64,000 nt of DNA from Methylogaea oryzae. GTDB lineage: Bacteria; Pseudomonadota; Gammaproteobacteria; Methylococcales; Methylococcaceae. This document shows, in pieces, positions 36,050-46,631 of this stretch; position 1 is the stretch's first letter; each line of letters starts with the position of its first letter. A program made the position numbers and the translations under genes. The notes under the pieces are model-generated. The model was not told where the DNA came from and made no database searches. It saw nothing but the letters and a program-made list of their open reading frames with translations. The stretch lies in the NCBI RefSeq assembly GCF_019669985.1, contig NZ_AP019782.1, forward strand, positions 2,102,001-2,166,000, read 5' to 3'.

Positions 36050-37339
36050 GTGAAGGCAAACAGCAGCGACACGCAAACCTCCCCCCTCAAGCGCTATTTG
36101 GCCCCGGCCTTATGGACTTTGGCCTGCGTTGCCGGATGGCGGCTAATCGCCGAGCGATGGCCGGTGGACTCCGCCGCCGCAAACGCCCAACTGGCGGTGC
36201 TGCTCACCGCCTGCGCCGGCTGGGCCTGGATCGCCCACCGGGCCGCCCGCGTATCGGAGAGCGTCCAGCGTCAACGGGACGAAGAACAGTTGATGCAGAA
36301 CATGGACAGGCTCTTTACCGACCTGGACGGCCTGTTCCACCACCTCGCCGATGAATTCGGCCAGCAAATCGGCAGCGCGACTTCGGAAATCGATCAAACC
36401 AGCGACGTGGTGACCGACGCCATGCATAAGCTGGTGGCCAGCTTTACCGGCCTGCAAGCCTCGGTGAGAGAGCAGCACGAAATGGTATGCACCCTCACCA
36501 GCCACCAAGGCGCGGTCGTGCACGAGCCGTCATCGGACGCCAACGGCGAGGAAACCGTGACGCTGCAAGGATTCATGAGCGACACGTCCAATACCATGAC
36601 GATGTTTGTCGACAACATCATCACCAACAGCAAAACCGCCATGGTGCTGGTGCAGCGCATGGAGGACGTCAACAACGACGTCAACAAGATCCTCCACGTC
36701 CTGAAGGAGGTCCGCGACATCGCCGACCAAACCAATCTTTTGGCACTCAACGCGGCCATCGAGGCCGCGCGCGCCGGCGAAGCGGGCCGAGGCTTCGCCG
36801 TGGTGGCGGACGAAGTCCGCAAGCTGTCGGTACGCTCCAACGAATTCAGCGACGAAATCAAGATCCTGGTGAGCAGCGTTAATCGATCCCTGCGCGCGGC
36901 GGAAGACGCGCTTCAGGAAATCTCCTCCAAGGACATGAACTTCGCCCTGCAGTCCAAGGTTAAGATCGAAAAGATGATGGGCACCATCGAGCAAATGGAC
37001 AACAACATCACCGACACCACGGCAAGGTTGCTGACCATGACCTCGCGCATCGAATCCGACGTCAGTCTTTCGGTGATGTCGCTCCAGTTCCAAGACTTGG
37101 CCTGCCAGCTGTTGCGGCATTCGCAAAGCCGCCTTGCCGCGATGAGAGCCATCCTGTCCGGCGTGATGGACGTCGTCGGAGCGCAGTCCGCCGCCGATCG
37201 CAACGCCATAACGGACGGCATGTCCCGACTGCAAAAATTGCGTGACACCATCCACGCGGCCGAGGACGTCATCGAAAAAACGAAACACAACCCGGTTAAA
37301 CAAGTGAACATGTCGGCTGGAGACATCGACTTGTTTTGA
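36050..37339 (+). CDS. Membrane methyl-accepting chemotaxis-type protein
   Basis: A 429-residue chemoreceptor-like protein with two N-terminal membrane helices ([18 protein letters not shown] and [17 protein letters not shown]) joined by a very short loop, so there is no periplasmic sensor domain. The cytoplasmic signalling tip is present: [43 protein letters not shown]-terminal region ([19 protein letters not shown]) resembles the CheZ/phosphatase-like stretch found in some receptors of this kind. Starts with GTG at 36050. No C-terminal CheR-tethering pentapeptide, unlike the two other receptors in the cluster. Confidence 0.9.
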   Translation: MKANSSDTQTSPLKRYLAPALWTLACVAGWRLIAERWPVDSAAANAQLAVLLTACAGWAWIAHRAARVSESVQRQRDEEQLMQNMDRLFTDLDGLFHHLADEFGQQIGSATSEIDQTSDVVTDAMHKLVASFTGLQASVREQHEMVCTLTSHQGAVVHEPSSDANGEETVTLQGFMSDTSNTMTMFVDNIITNSKTAMVLVQRMEDVNNDVNKILHVLKEVRDIADQTNLLALNAAIEAARAGEAGRGFAVVADEVRKLSVRSNEFSDEIKILVSSVNRSLRAAEDALQEISSKDMNFALQSKVKIEKMMGTIEQMDNNITDTTARLLTMTSRIESDVSLSVMSLQFQDLACQLLRHSQSRLAAMRAILSGVMDVVGAQSAADRNAITDGMSRLQKLRDTIHAAEDVIEKTKHNPVKQVNMSAGDIDLF

Positions 37340-37381
37340 TCCATCGAAGAAAGCCGCTGGAAAACCCATAAAGATTACTAA

Positions 37382-37412
37382 TTGGCTGACTTAGATATCA
37401 ATTCGTTATATT
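37382..37412 (+). promoter_or_regulatory. Possible cheY promoter
   Basis: TTGGCT (37382-37387) and TTATAT (37406-37411) are 18 bases apart in an unusually A/T-rich gap between the membrane receptor gene and cheY. An ATCAAT-N7-ATTGAT inverted repeat overlaps the -10. Supported only by pattern. Confidence 0.35.
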
Positions 37413-37437
37413 GATCCATCAGGAGCATTTAAATCTC

Positions 37438-37803
37438 ATGAGCAAAACGATTCTAACGGTGGACGACTCCCCCTCGATCCGGCAAATGGTGTCCTTCACC
37501 CTCAAAAGTGCGGGCTACGACATTCTCGAGGCGGTGGACGGCATGGATGGCTTGGACAAAGCCAAGTCGAAGAACGTCCATCTCATTCTCAGCGATCAAA
37601 ATATGCCGAAAATGGACGGTCTCACCATGATCAAGAGCCTGCGCGCCATGCCCCAATACAAAACCGTGCCGATTCTGATGCTCACCACGGAATCCAGCGA
37701 TGCCATGAAAGCTCAAGGCAAGGCGGCGGGAGCCACCGGCTGGCTGGTCAAACCGTTCGACCCGCAAAAATTATTGGAAGTGGTCAAGAAAGTTATCGGC
37801 TAA
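37438..37803 (+). CDS. cheY: Chemotaxis response regulator CheY
   Basis: A 121-residue single-domain receiver. TVDDSPSIRQMV gives the acidic pocket, Asp53 (LILSDQNMPKMDG) is the phosphoacceptor, and LTTESS plus KPFDPQKL give the switch Thr and Lys. It follows the membrane receptor and precedes cheA, the usual position for the phosphoacceptor of a CheA. Start 37438 was chosen because it gives the normal CheY N-terminus (MSKTILTVDD); an upstream TTG at 37411 is in frame. Confidence 0.95.
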   Translation: MSKTILTVDDSPSIRQMVSFTLKSAGYDILEAVDGMDGLDKAKSKNVHLILSDQNMPKMDGLTMIKSLRAMPQYKTVPILMLTTESSDAMKAQGKAAGATGWLVKPFDPQKLLEVVKKVIG

Positions 37804-37839
37804 TCCGCCCGCCGCCGCGTTCATCGAACTGGAGTAGCC

Positions 37840-40188
37840 ATGGGCATCGACATGACCCAGTTTTACCAAGTGTTCTTCGAAGAAGCCGAAGAACACTTGG
37901 CAACCATGGAGAGCTTGCTCCTCGAAGTGGACATCGACCAGCCCAATCTGGACGACTTAAACGCCATATTCCGGGCGGCTCACTCCATCAAGGGCGGCAG
38001 CGGCACGTTCGGCTTCACCGACATGACCGAGGTTACCCATATCCTGGAAACCTTGCTCGACCGGTTGCGTAAAAGCGAACTGGAACCCACGTCGGAGATG
38101 ATCGACGCCTTCCTGCAGGCCATCGACGTACTCAAGAACCAACTCCAAAGCCATCGTAACGGCGGCGACGTGGACCAAGCCGCTGTCGAAGAGGCCTGCG
38201 CCGCCCTCACCCGCCTGAGCGCAGACGCCCCGGCGGATGCGGCCGACAACGAGCCGGCGCCGCCCGCCCTCGCCAAGGAGGACGACGGCCAGCGCTGCTA
38301 CCGCGTTTCGCTGAAAAACACCCTGGGCGCAAAACTCGATCTGTTGCTCGAGGATCTCGGCCAAGCGGGCCAGATTTCCGATTTGAGCCAGGACGACGGC
38401 ACGGTCGGCTTTCAGCTGCGAACCAGCCTCGACCGTCCCGACCTGCTGGAAACCTTCGCATTCTTCGTGCAACCGGAGGATGTGCAGGTGTTCGACGCGA
38501 GTGAAAACGCGACCCCGGCGGAGGACGGCGCCTACGGCTTTTTCGACGACGCCGCCGGCGCGCCACCAGGCGCCGCCTCGGCTGACGACGGCTACGGCTT
38601 CTTCGACGGTGCCGCCGGAGCCCCCGACGCGGCATCGGCATCCGACGATGACGGCTTCGGCTTCTTCGTTTCAGAACAGGAGTTGAAGGCGCAGCAAGAG
38701 GACGCCCAAGGTTACGGCTTTTTCGGCGATGTCGCGGAACAGTCTACGCCCTCGCCTTCCGCCAAAGCCCCCGAACCCGCGCAGCCCTACGGCTTTTTTG
38801 TCGACGACGACGAGATAAAAAAGCAGAGGGAAAATACGCAAGGCTACGGCTTTTTCGTCGAGCCGCCCCCGGTCAAAAAGGACGACGCGGCCGCGCCGCA
38901 GCCCCAGCCGAGCACGACGCAGGCGCCCGCCGCCAAGCCGGCGCGCTCCGCCGAAAAGCCGGCGACCACCAGCGCGAGCGCCGACCAGTCGTCCATTCGA
39001 GTCAGCGTGGAGAAAGTCGATCAACTGATCAATCTGGTGGGCGAGCTGGTCATCACCCAGGCCATGCTGGCGCAAACGGCTTCCTCGCTGGATCCGGTCT
39101 TGCAGGAAAACCTGCTCAACGGCATCGCCTTGCTGGAGCGCAATACCCGCGACCTGCAGGAATCGGTGATGTCCATCCGCATGTTGCCCATGAGTTTCGT
39201 TTTCAGCCGTTTCCCGCGCCTGGTGCGGGACTTGGCCGGCAAACTCAATAAGGACGTGCAGTTCAAAACGGTCGGCGAAGGTACCGAACTGGACAAAGGC
39301 CTGATCGAAAAAATCAGCGATCCGCTCACCCATCTGGTGCGCAACAGCCTGGATCACGGCATAGAAACCCCCGAAGCCCGGCTCGCCAAAGGCAAGCCGG
39401 CCAAGGGCACGTTGACCTTGCGCGCCTTTCATCAGGGCGGCAATGTGGTCATCGAAGTGCAGGACGACGGCGGCGGCTTGAACCGGGACAAAATCCTGGC
39501 CAAAGCCAAGGAGCGCGGACTGCCGATCAACGACAACCTGTCGGACCAGGAGGTTTGGCAGATGATTTTCGCGCCGGGATTCTCCACCGCCGACCAGGTG
39601 ACCGACGTGTCCGGCCGCGGCGTCGGCATGGATGTGGTGAAACGCAATATCGAGTCCCTGGGCGGACGGGTGGAAATCGACTCCGCGCCCGGCTACGGAA
39701 CCACCATCACCATCCGCCTGCCGCTGACCCTGGCGATCCTCGACGGACTATCGGTGTCGGTGGGCACGGAGACCTATATCCTCCCCCTCACCTGCATCGT
39801 CGAATCCCTGCAGCCCACGCCGGAAACCCTGCGCAGCATCGGCGGGCAGGGGCGCGTATGCCACGTCAGGGGCGAATACCTGCCGCTGATCGCCCTGCGG
39901 GAAATCTTCGGCATGGCATCGCGCGAAGAACGCGAGGGCACGGGCATATTGGTTATCGTCGAAGCCGACGGGCAAAAAGCGGCGTTGAGCGTCGACGACC
40001 TGTTGGGTCAGCACCAAGTGGTCATCAAAAGCTTGGAATCCAACTACCGTAAAGTCGCGGGCATTTCCGGCGCAACCATCATGGGGGACGGCCGCGTCGC
40101 CATGATTCTGGACATCATCGCACTGGTACGCCTGGGCCAACCCAAAGGCCATGCGAACAATTTGCTCCATGGCGTTGATACCGAGTAA
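37840..40188 (+). CDS. cheA: Chemotaxis histidine kinase CheA with YGFF-repeat linker
   Basis: A 782-residue CheA. P1/HPt has His48 (AAHSIKGGSGTFGF). Residues about 150-215 form a small alpha/beta domain in the position of P2. The linker to about residue 385 is Ala/Asp/Pro-rich and contains six copies of the motif [YF]GFF at residues 232, 252, 273, 292, 317 and 336. Dimerisation (SSIRVSVEKVDQLINLVGELVITQAML), ATP-binding kinase core (LVRNSLDHGIE, DDGGGL, GFSTADQVTDVSGRGVGMDVVK) and the CheW-like P5 domain follow. No receiver domain at the C-terminus. It phosphorylates CheY and CheB of the same cluster. Confidence 0.96.
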   Translation: MGIDMTQFYQVFFEEAEEHLATMESLLLEVDIDQPNLDDLNAIFRAAHSIKGGSGTFGFTDMTEVTHILETLLDRLRKSELEPTSEMIDAFLQAIDVLKNQLQSHRNGGDVDQAAVEEACAALTRLSADAPADAADNEPAPPALAKEDDGQRCYRVSLKNTLGAKLDLLLEDLGQAGQISDLSQDDGTVGFQLRTSLDRPDLLETFAFFVQPEDVQVFDASENATPAEDGAYGFFDDAAGAPPGAASADDGYGFFDGAAGAPDAASASDDDGFGFFVSEQELKAQQEDAQGYGFFGDVAEQSTPSPSAKAPEPAQPYGFFVDDDEIKKQRENTQGYGFFVEPPPVKKDDAAAPQPQPSTTQAPAAKPARSAEKPATTSASADQSSIRVSVEKVDQLINLVGELVITQAMLAQTASSLDPVLQENLLNGIALLERNTRDLQESVMSIRMLPMSFVFSRFPRLVRDLAGKLNKDVQFKTVGEGTELDKGLIEKISDPLTHLVRNSLDHGIETPEARLAKGKPAKGTLTLRAFHQGGNVVIEVQDDGGGLNRDKILAKAKERGLPINDNLSDQEVWQMIFAPGFSTADQVTDVSGRGVGMDVVKRNIESLGGRVEIDSAPGYGTTITIRLPLTLAILDGLSVSVGTETYILPLTCIVESLQPTPETLRSIGGQGRVCHVRGEYLPLIALREIFGMASREEREGTGILVIVEADGQKAALSVDDLLGQHQVVIKSLESNYRKVAGISGATIMGDGRVAMILDIIALVRLGQPKGHANNLLHGVDTE

Positions 40189-40303
40189 CTCCCATGCCAA
40201 ACGGAGCGTGGCTATCCACAACTTCAGCGTGCCCGCTTGCCGGCCGCCGAATCCCATAAGCATTGTTTTCCGTCAGTAAGGCGAGAGCCTAAGAGAGGTC
40301 AAG

Positions 40304-42649
40304 ATGGGCATTTTCGACAGGATTAGCCAAAAAGAACGCAATGACATCGTTGCCGCTTTGGAGGCCATGGCGCAGGGCAACACCTCCTACCCTATCCCTA
40401 AAGGGGGAAGCGCCAGCTTTGCCAAAATCACCGATGCGTTGCACACCCTGCAAAACAGCTTGCACACCGCCAAGCAGCGCAACGCCGACTACCAAGGCCA
40501 AATCGAAGCGATCAACAAATCGCAGGGCGTCATCGAATTCAACCTGGACGGCACGGTCATCACCGCCAACCCCAATTTCCTCGCGGCCATCGGCTACAGC
40601 CTGTCGGAAATCAAAGGCCTGCATCACCGCACCTTCGTCGACGAAGCGTATGCCAGCAGTCTGGAATACCGCGCGTTCTGGGACAAGCTGAACCGCGGCG
40701 AATACGACGCCGGCGAGTACAAGCGCATCGCCAAGGGCGGCCGGGAGATCTGGATCCAGGCCTCCTACAACCCGATCCGCGACTCCGACGGCAAGCCCTA
40801 CAAAGTGGTCAAGTACGCCGCGGACATCACCCAGGAAAAGCTCCGTAGCGCCGATTTCCAAGGCCAAATCGAGGCCATCGGCAAATCCCAGGGGGTCATC
40901 GAATTCAACCTGGACGGCACGGTCATCACCGCCAACCCCAATTTCCTCGCGGCCATCGGCTATAGCGCCTCGGAAATCAAAGGCCTGCACCACCGCACTT
41001 TTGTCGATTCCGCCTACGCCGCCAGTCCCGAGTACCGCGCGTTCTGGGACAAGCTGAACCGCGGCGAATACGATGCCGGCGAATACAAGCGCATCGCCAA
41101 AGGCGGCCGGGAAATCTGGATCCAGGCCTCCTACAACCCGATCCGCGACCTGAACGGCAAGCCTTACAAAGTCGTCAAATATGCGACGGACATTACCCAG
41201 CAAAAGCTGCAAAACTCCGACTATCAAAGCCAAATCCAAGCGATAGACAAATCCCAGGGCATCATCGAATTCAACCTGGACGGCACGGTCATCGGCGCCA
41301 ACGCCAATTTCCTTGCCGCCATCGGCTATAGCGCCACGGAAATCAAAGGCCTGCACCACCGCACGTTTGTCGATCCGGCCTACGCCGCCAGCGCCGAATA
41401 CCGCGCGTTCTGGGACAAGCTGAACCGCGGCGAATACGACGCCGGCGAGTACAAACGCATTGCCAAGGGCGGCCGGGAAATCTGGATCCAGGCCTCCTAC
41501 AACCCGATCCGCGACCTCAACGGCAAGCCGTACAAAGTCGTCAAATACGCCTCGGATATCACGCCGCAAAAGCGCTATCAAATGACCGTCGAGTCCGTCA
41601 TGCAGGAGACCAAGTCCGTGATGCTGGCGTTGGCGGGCGGCGACCTCACCCGTTCCATGGAAGGACAATACGAAGGCGAGTTCGCCGAACTGCGCGACGC
41701 CGTGCAGCAGTCGGTCCACAATCTGCGCACCATCGTGCAGAACATCATGCAGGCCAGCGAACTGATCAACTCGGCGTCCAAAGAAATCGCCATGGGCAAC
41801 GCCGATTTGTCCCAGCGCACCGAAGAACAGGCTTCCAGCCTGGAGGAAACCGCCTCCAGCATGGAAGAACTGTCCTCCACCGTGAAGCAGAACGCCGACA
41901 ACGCCCGCCAGGCCAACCAAATGACCATGGCCGCGTCGGAAGTCGCCGCCAAAGGCGGCAGCGTGGTGCAGCAGGTGGTCAGCACCATGGCCGACATCAA
42001 CGACAGCGCGCGCAAAATCGTCGACATCATCAGCGTCATCGACGGCATCGCCTTCCAGACCAACATCCTCGCCCTCAACGCCGCCGTGGAAGCGGCCAGG
42101 GCCGGCGAACAAGGCCGCGGCTTCGCCGTGGTGGCCAGCGAAGTGCGCAACCTGGCGCAGCGTTCCGCCGCCGCCGCCAAGGAAATCAAGACGCTCATCA
42201 GCGACTCGGTGGACAAGGTGGAAACCGGCGCCAGCCTGGTGAACCAGGCCGGCAGCACCATGGAGGAAATCGTCGCCTCCGTGAAACGGGTGACCGACAT
42301 CATGGCGGAAATTTCCGCCGCCTCCATGGAGCAAAGCAGCGGCATCGAGCAGGTAAACACCGCCATCACCCAAATCGACGAAGTCACCCAGCAAAACGCC
42401 GCCCTGGTGGAACAAGCGGCGGCGGCGGCCGAGTCGCTCACCGAGCAGGCGCAAACCCTCAACCAATCGGTCAGCCAGTTCCGGCTGGGCAACGAATCCC
42501 ATGCGCTGTCGACACCGTCGGCTCGCCCCGCCCTGGCCGCGCCCAGACCCCACGCGCAGGCGGCCAAAGCGATCAAGCCCGCGACGCCGCGCCACCCGCC
42601 GCAGATCGCCGGCAAAAAGGTCAACGAAGATGAATGGGCCGAGTTCTAA
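40304..42649 (+). CDS. Soluble chemoreceptor with three near-identical PAS domains
   Basis: A 781-residue cytoplasmic receptor with no membrane helix. After a short helical N-terminus, three PAS_3-like domains of exactly 122 residues each (about residues 62-427) share long identical blocks such as [34 protein letters not shown] and [20 protein letters not shown]. Then a HAMP-like segment and the MCP signalling hairpin ([42 protein letters not shown]). The C-terminus is DEWAEF, matching the xWxxF pentapeptide that tethers CheR. The plan resembles soluble PAS-MCPs such as BdlA that react to redox or nutrient state; cofactor unknown. Confidence 0.94.
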   Translation: MGIFDRISQKERNDIVAALEAMAQGNTSYPIPKGGSASFAKITDALHTLQNSLHTAKQRNADYQGQIEAINKSQGVIEFNLDGTVITANPNFLAAIGYSLSEIKGLHHRTFVDEAYASSLEYRAFWDKLNRGEYDAGEYKRIAKGGREIWIQASYNPIRDSDGKPYKVVKYAADITQEKLRSADFQGQIEAIGKSQGVIEFNLDGTVITANPNFLAAIGYSASEIKGLHHRTFVDSAYAASPEYRAFWDKLNRGEYDAGEYKRIAKGGREIWIQASYNPIRDLNGKPYKVVKYATDITQQKLQNSDYQSQIQAIDKSQGIIEFNLDGTVIGANANFLAAIGYSATEIKGLHHRTFVDPAYAASAEYRAFWDKLNRGEYDAGEYKRIAKGGREIWIQASYNPIRDLNGKPYKVVKYASDITPQKRYQMTVESVMQETKSVMLALAGGDLTRSMEGQYEGEFAELRDAVQQSVHNLRTIVQNIMQASELINSASKEIAMGNADLSQRTEEQASSLEETASSMEELSSTVKQNADNARQANQMTMAASEVAAKGGSVVQQVVSTMADINDSARKIVDIISVIDGIAFQTNILALNAAVEAARAGEQGRGFAVVASEVRNLAQRSAAAAKEIKTLISDSVDKVETGASLVNQAGSTMEEIVASVKRVTDIMAEISAASMEQSSGIEQVNTAITQIDEVTQQNAALVEQAAAAAESLTEQAQTLNQSVSQFRLGNESHALSTPSARPALAAPRPHAQAAKAIKPATPRHPPQIAGKKVNEDEWAEF
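40487..41584 (+). repeat. Three tandem 366-bp PAS-coding repeats
   Basis: Units 40487-40852, 40853-41218 and 41219-41584 are exactly 366 bases each and align without gaps, with long identical stretches (for example around the [22 protein letters not shown] codons). This is a recent in-frame amplification or gene conversion inside the receptor gene. Confidence 0.9.
41783..42457 (+). repeat. 675-bp direct repeat, copy 1 (second copy 45559-46233)
   Basis: The signalling-domain codons of the two large receptors align without gaps over 675 bases at an offset of 3776, with long runs of identical nucleotides even at third codon positions. This suggests gene conversion or recent duplication. Recombination between the copies would delete cheW and fuse the two receptors. 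Confidence 0.85.
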
Positions 42650-42715
42650 ACGGGGTCGCGCGACTTCGATCATCCCAGGCAATTCATCGGCACGACGGTT
42701 TTGGAGAAGAATCCC

Positions 42716-43207
42716 ATGCAAGCCACACTAGATGACACCCCCGGCGTCGCCGGCGCCGGCCGGGAATACCTGACGTTTACCTTGGGCGATGAGGAATACG
42801 CCATCGACATCCTCACCGTCCAGGAAATCCGGGGTTACGACACCGTCACGAAAATCGCGAACGCCCCCGACTTCATCAAAGGCGTGATCAATTTGCGCGG
42901 CACCATAGTGCCCATCGTCGACATGCGCATTAAGTTCCAGCTTGGCACCGTGTCGTACGACCAGTTCACCGTGGTGATCGTGCTCAACATCGGTCAACGC
43001 GTAGTCGGCATGGTGGTGGACGGCGTTTCCGACGTCATCACCTTGCTGCCGGAGCAGATACGCTCCGCCCCCGAATTCAGCTCCGCATTGGATACCCAAT
43101 ACCTTATGGGACTGGGTACCGTGGACGAGCGAATGATCATCCTGGTGAATATCGAACGCCTGATGATGAGCCCCGATATGGCCCTGACCGACCATGTCCC
43201 TTCCTGA
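42716..43207 (+). CDS. cheW: Chemotaxis adaptor CheW
   Basis: A 163-residue CheW coupling protein linking receptors to CheA. Typical sequence: [25 protein letters not shown], then [26 protein letters not shown] and [16 protein letters not shown] 42716 has GGAG eight bases upstream; a TTG start at 42701 is less likely. It sits between the two receptors with duplicated signalling domains. Confidence 0.96.
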   Translation: MQATLDDTPGVAGAGREYLTFTLGDEEYAIDILTVQEIRGYDTVTKIANAPDFIKGVINLRGTIVPIVDMRIKFQLGTVSYDQFTVVIVLNIGQRVVGMVVDGVSDVITLLPEQIRSAPEFSSALDTQYLMGLGTVDERMIILVNIERLMMSPDMALTDHVPS

Positions 43208-43227
43208 GTTTTAAGTGGAATAAAAAA

Positions 43228-46200
43228 ATGAAACTCAACATGCCCGTTACCAGCCACGAGGTAGTGCTCCGCGACGACCACATGATCGTGTCCAAAACCG
43301 ATCTCAAGGGACTCATTACCTACGTCAACCACGACTTCCTGGAAATCAGCGGTTTCACGGAACGAGAGCTGATCGGGTTCAACCACAACATCGTACGCCA
43401 CCCGGAAATGCCGCCGGCGGCGTTCAAGGATTTGTGGGACACGGTCAAGGCGGGCAAGCCTTGGACGGGCATCGTTAAAAACCGCTGCAAAAACGGCGAC
43501 TTTTACTGGGTGGAGGCCAATGTCACGCCACTGTACGAAGCCGACAAGGTCGTGGGCTTCCTCTCCGTGCGCTACAAGCCGAGCCAAGAAAAAATCGAAG
43601 CGGCCAGCCGCCTCTATCGCGACATAAACCAAGGCAGGATGCCGCAGACGCCGTTGCTGCAACGTATCAACCCGTTCAAGAACATCACCGTGAAAGGCCG
43701 GGTGATTTCGGTGGTGTCGCTGCTGTCGGTGGCGTTGCTGCTGGTCGGCGCCATGGGGCTTTACGGCATGAACACGGCCAACAAGAACCTGCGTACGGTG
43801 TACCAGGACAAAGCCGCCGCCGTTTCCGAACTGCGCCAAATCGACAAGCTGATGATGCAAAACCGCTTGCAAATCATCAACTCGGTGGTCACCCCGGCCG
43901 ACGCCGCGAAAAACGCCGACGAAGTCGAACGCAACATCGCCCGCATTTCGGAAATCTGGAAAGGTTTCAGCCAACGCCCCCTGTCTCAGGAAGACAGCGG
44001 CATCGCTCAGCAATACGCCGAAAAACGCGGCCGTTTCGTGCAGGAAGGCTTGAAGCCCGCCATAGCCGCCCTGCGAGCCAACGATATCGAAGCCGCCAAG
44101 GGAGTCGTATTCACCAAAATCCGGCCTTTCTACGCGGAATCGGTGGAAGTCCTCGGCCAGTTCATCGCCAAACAGGACAAAGCGGCGCAAACCGCCTACG
44201 AAGACTCCATTAGCCGCTACGAAACGCTGCGCGCCGCCGCCCTGGCGATCATCCTGCTGGGCATCGCCGTGGCCGCCTGGCTGGGAGCAGGTTTGTTGCG
44301 CAATATCGTGCGCCCCCTCGATCAAGTATTGGATATATTCCAGGACATCTCCAACGGCCATTTCAGCAGAGCCGTGCCCATCAGCCGTGACGACGAAATC
44401 GGCAAGCTGTTGCAGCAAGTAGTGTCCATCAAGATCAAGCTCGGTTTCGATTTGGCGGAAACGCAGCGCACCGCGGAAGAAGGCATCCGCTTGCGCAACG
44501 CTTTGGACAACGTATCCACCGGCGTCATGATCGCGGACCAGGATCGCAACATCATCTACGTCAACAAATCGGTATCGAGAATCCTCAAGGACGTGGAACA
44601 AGACGTGCGTACGCAACTACCCGGCTTCCGGGCGGACGCCTTGCTCGGCGCCAATATCGACTCGTTCCACAAGGATCCTTCGCACCAAGCCAGGCTGCTG
44701 GGTTCGTTCACCAGCACCTACACCGCCCACCTGGAAATCGGCGGGCGCAAAATGCGCGTCGTCGCCAATCCGGTGATGAACGAAAGAGGCCAGCGCCTCG
44801 GCTCGGTGGCGGAGTGGGCCGACCTTACCGAAGAATTGGCGTTGCAGGAGCGCGAACGCGCCCTGGCGGCGGAAAACCTGCGGGTGCGCATCGCCCTGGA
44901 CAACGTGTCCACCGGCGCCATGATCGCCGACAAGGACCGCAACATCGTCTACGTCAACAAATCGGTGAAAACCATCCTCAAGAGCGCCGAGTCGGAAATT
45001 CGCAAGCAATTGCCGAATTTCGACGCCGACAAGCTCATGGGCACCAATATCGACACCTTCCACAAAAACCCGACGCACCAGGCGAACCTGCTGGGCGGCT
45101 TGACGCAGCCTTACACCGCCACCTTGCAAGTCGGCTCCCGCACCTTGCGCGTCGTCGCCAACCCGGTGATCAACAGCGAAGGCGAGCGTTTGGGCTCCGT
45201 CGCCGAGTGGACCGATTTGACGGCGGAGATCGCCACTCAGGAAGAAGTCGCCAAAATCGTCGACGCCGCGTCCAAAGGCGACTTCGCCACGCGCATCGAC
45301 TTGTCCGGCAAGGAAGGCTTTTTCCGCGAGCTGGGCGCAGGCCTCAATCAGTTCCTCGACACCGTGGCCGAAGCCATGGGCGACATCGGCCGGGTGCTGG
45401 GCGCCATGGCCGTCGGCAACCTCACCGAAAGCATCCAGAAAAACTACGAAGGCACTTTCGGCGAAATCAAATCCGACTTCAACGCGACGGTCGCCAGGCT
45501 CACGGAAATCATCGGCCAGATCAAGGAAGCCACCGACCAGATCAACACGGCGGCCAAGGAAATCGCCATGGGCAACGCCGATTTGTCCCAGCGCACCGAA
45601 GAACAGGCTTCCAGCCTGGAGGAAACCGCCTCCAGCATGGAAGAACTGTCCTCCACCGTAAAGCAAAACGCCGACAACGCCCGCCAAGCCAATCAAATGG
45701 CCATGGCGGCCTCCAGCGTGGCGGCCAAGGGCGGCAGCGTGGTGCAGCAGGTGGTCAGCACCATGGCCGACATCAACGACAGCGCGCGCAAAATCGTCGA
45801 CATCATCAGCGTCATCGACGGCATCGCCTTCCAGACCAACATCCTGGCCCTCAACGCCGCCGTGGAAGCGGCCCGGGCCGGCGAACAAGGCCGCGGCTTC
45901 GCCGTGGTGGCGGGCGAAGTGCGCAACCTGGCGCAGCGTTCCGCCGCCGCCGCCAAGGAAATCAAGACGCTCATCAGCGACTCGGTGGACAAGGTGGAAA
46001 CCGGCGCCAGCCTGGTGAACCAGGCCGGCACCACCATGGAGGAAATCGTCGCGTCCGTGAAGCGGGTGACCGACATCATGGCGGAAATTTCCGCCGCCTC
46101 CATGGAGCAAAGCAGCGGTATCGACCAGGTGAACACCGCCATCACCCAAATCGACGAAGTCACCCAGCAAAACGCCGCCTTGGTGGAAGAAGCCGCGGCC

Positions 46201-46422
46201 GCAGCCGAGTCCCTCACCGAGCAGGCGCAAACCTTGGCCCATTCCGTCAGCCTGTTCCGCCTGTCCCGCGAGGCCGGCGCGACCATGGCGGTTGCCGCTC
46301 CGCGCCAAGCCCTGCCCGTCCCTCCCAGCCATGTGCCCGCGGTAAAACCCATGCCCGCGCATAAGCCGCCGAAGCCGGCCGTAAAAGTCGAGGACGACGG
46401 CGACGAGTGGGCGGAGTTCTAA
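43228..46422 (+). CDS. Aer-like chemoreceptor with extra PAS and HAMP domains
   Basis: A 1064-residue receptor. The N-terminal PAS (residues about 8-130) resembles the FAD-binding redox PAS of Aer ([46 protein letters not shown]). A membrane helix ([22 protein letters not shown]), a periplasmic four-helix-bundle-type domain, a second helix ([19 protein letters not shown]) and a HAMP follow. Next come two PAS domains that are similar to each other (ALDNVSTG[VA]MIAD, ...GSVAEW), another HAMP and the MCP hairpin. Ends in DEWAEF, a CheR-tethering motif. It could sense redox state inside and a small ligand in the periplasm at once. Confidence 0.94.
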   Translation: MKLNMPVTSHEVVLRDDHMIVSKTDLKGLITYVNHDFLEISGFTERELIGFNHNIVRHPEMPPAAFKDLWDTVKAGKPWTGIVKNRCKNGDFYWVEANVTPLYEADKVVGFLSVRYKPSQEKIEAASRLYRDINQGRMPQTPLLQRINPFKNITVKGRVISVVSLLSVALLLVGAMGLYGMNTANKNLRTVYQDKAAAVSELRQIDKLMMQNRLQIINSVVTPADAAKNADEVERNIARISEIWKGFSQRPLSQEDSGIAQQYAEKRGRFVQEGLKPAIAALRANDIEAAKGVVFTKIRPFYAESVEVLGQFIAKQDKAAQTAYEDSISRYETLRAAALAIILLGIAVAAWLGAGLLRNIVRPLDQVLDIFQDISNGHFSRAVPISRDDEIGKLLQQVVSIKIKLGFDLAETQRTAEEGIRLRNALDNVSTGVMIADQDRNIIYVNKSVSRILKDVEQDVRTQLPGFRADALLGANIDSFHKDPSHQARLLGSFTSTYTAHLEIGGRKMRVVANPVMNERGQRLGSVAEWADLTEELALQERERALAAENLRVRIALDNVSTGAMIADKDRNIVYVNKSVKTILKSAESEIRKQLPNFDADKLMGTNIDTFHKNPTHQANLLGGLTQPYTATLQVGSRTLRVVANPVINSEGERLGSVAEWTDLTAEIATQEEVAKIVDAASKGDFATRIDLSGKEGFFRELGAGLNQFLDTVAEAMGDIGRVLGAMAVGNLTESIQKNYEGTFGEIKSDFNATVARLTEIIGQIKEATDQINTAAKEIAMGNADLSQRTEEQASSLEETASSMEELSSTVKQNADNARQANQMAMAASSVAAKGGSVVQQVVSTMADINDSARKIVDIISVIDGIAFQTNILALNAAVEAARAGEQGRGFAVVAGEVRNLAQRSAAAAKEIKTLISDSVDKVETGASLVNQAGTTMEEIVASVKRVTDIMAEISAASMEQSSGIDQVNTAITQIDEVTQQNAALVEEAAAAAESLTEQAQTLAHSVSLFRLSREAGATMAVAAPRQALPVPPSHVPAVKPMPAHKPPKPAVKVEDDGDEWAEF
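45559..46233 (+). repeat. 675-bp direct repeat, copy 2 (first copy 41783-42457)
   Basis: Second copy of the nearly identical signalling-domain DNA, within the Aer-like receptor gene. Confidence 0.85.
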
Positions 46423-46631
46423 AGACGCTCCACCGATCAGAGGCAGCGCCGGAGCGCTTCCGACCCCGCAAAGGGCGCCCCCGAATCGACACCGATGCCG
46501 ATCCGGCGGGCGCTCCATCGGTTTTGCGCTCAAACGCGCGGTTGCTTAGCCAAGCGGGGTATTATAAAAAGATTAAAATGCCGGCCTAGGCTGGATTGGT
46601 GCCGGCATTCATCCACAACACCGCCATTTTA

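Noticed and set aside
40289..42721. 810-residue minus-strand frame over the triple-PAS receptor
   Set aside because: Antisense shadow of the receptor; its apparent internal repeats only mirror the PAS triplication.
46531..46565. TATTAT-like -10 upstream of cheR
   Set aside because: The possible -35 elements are at 12 or 20 bases, outside the useful range.
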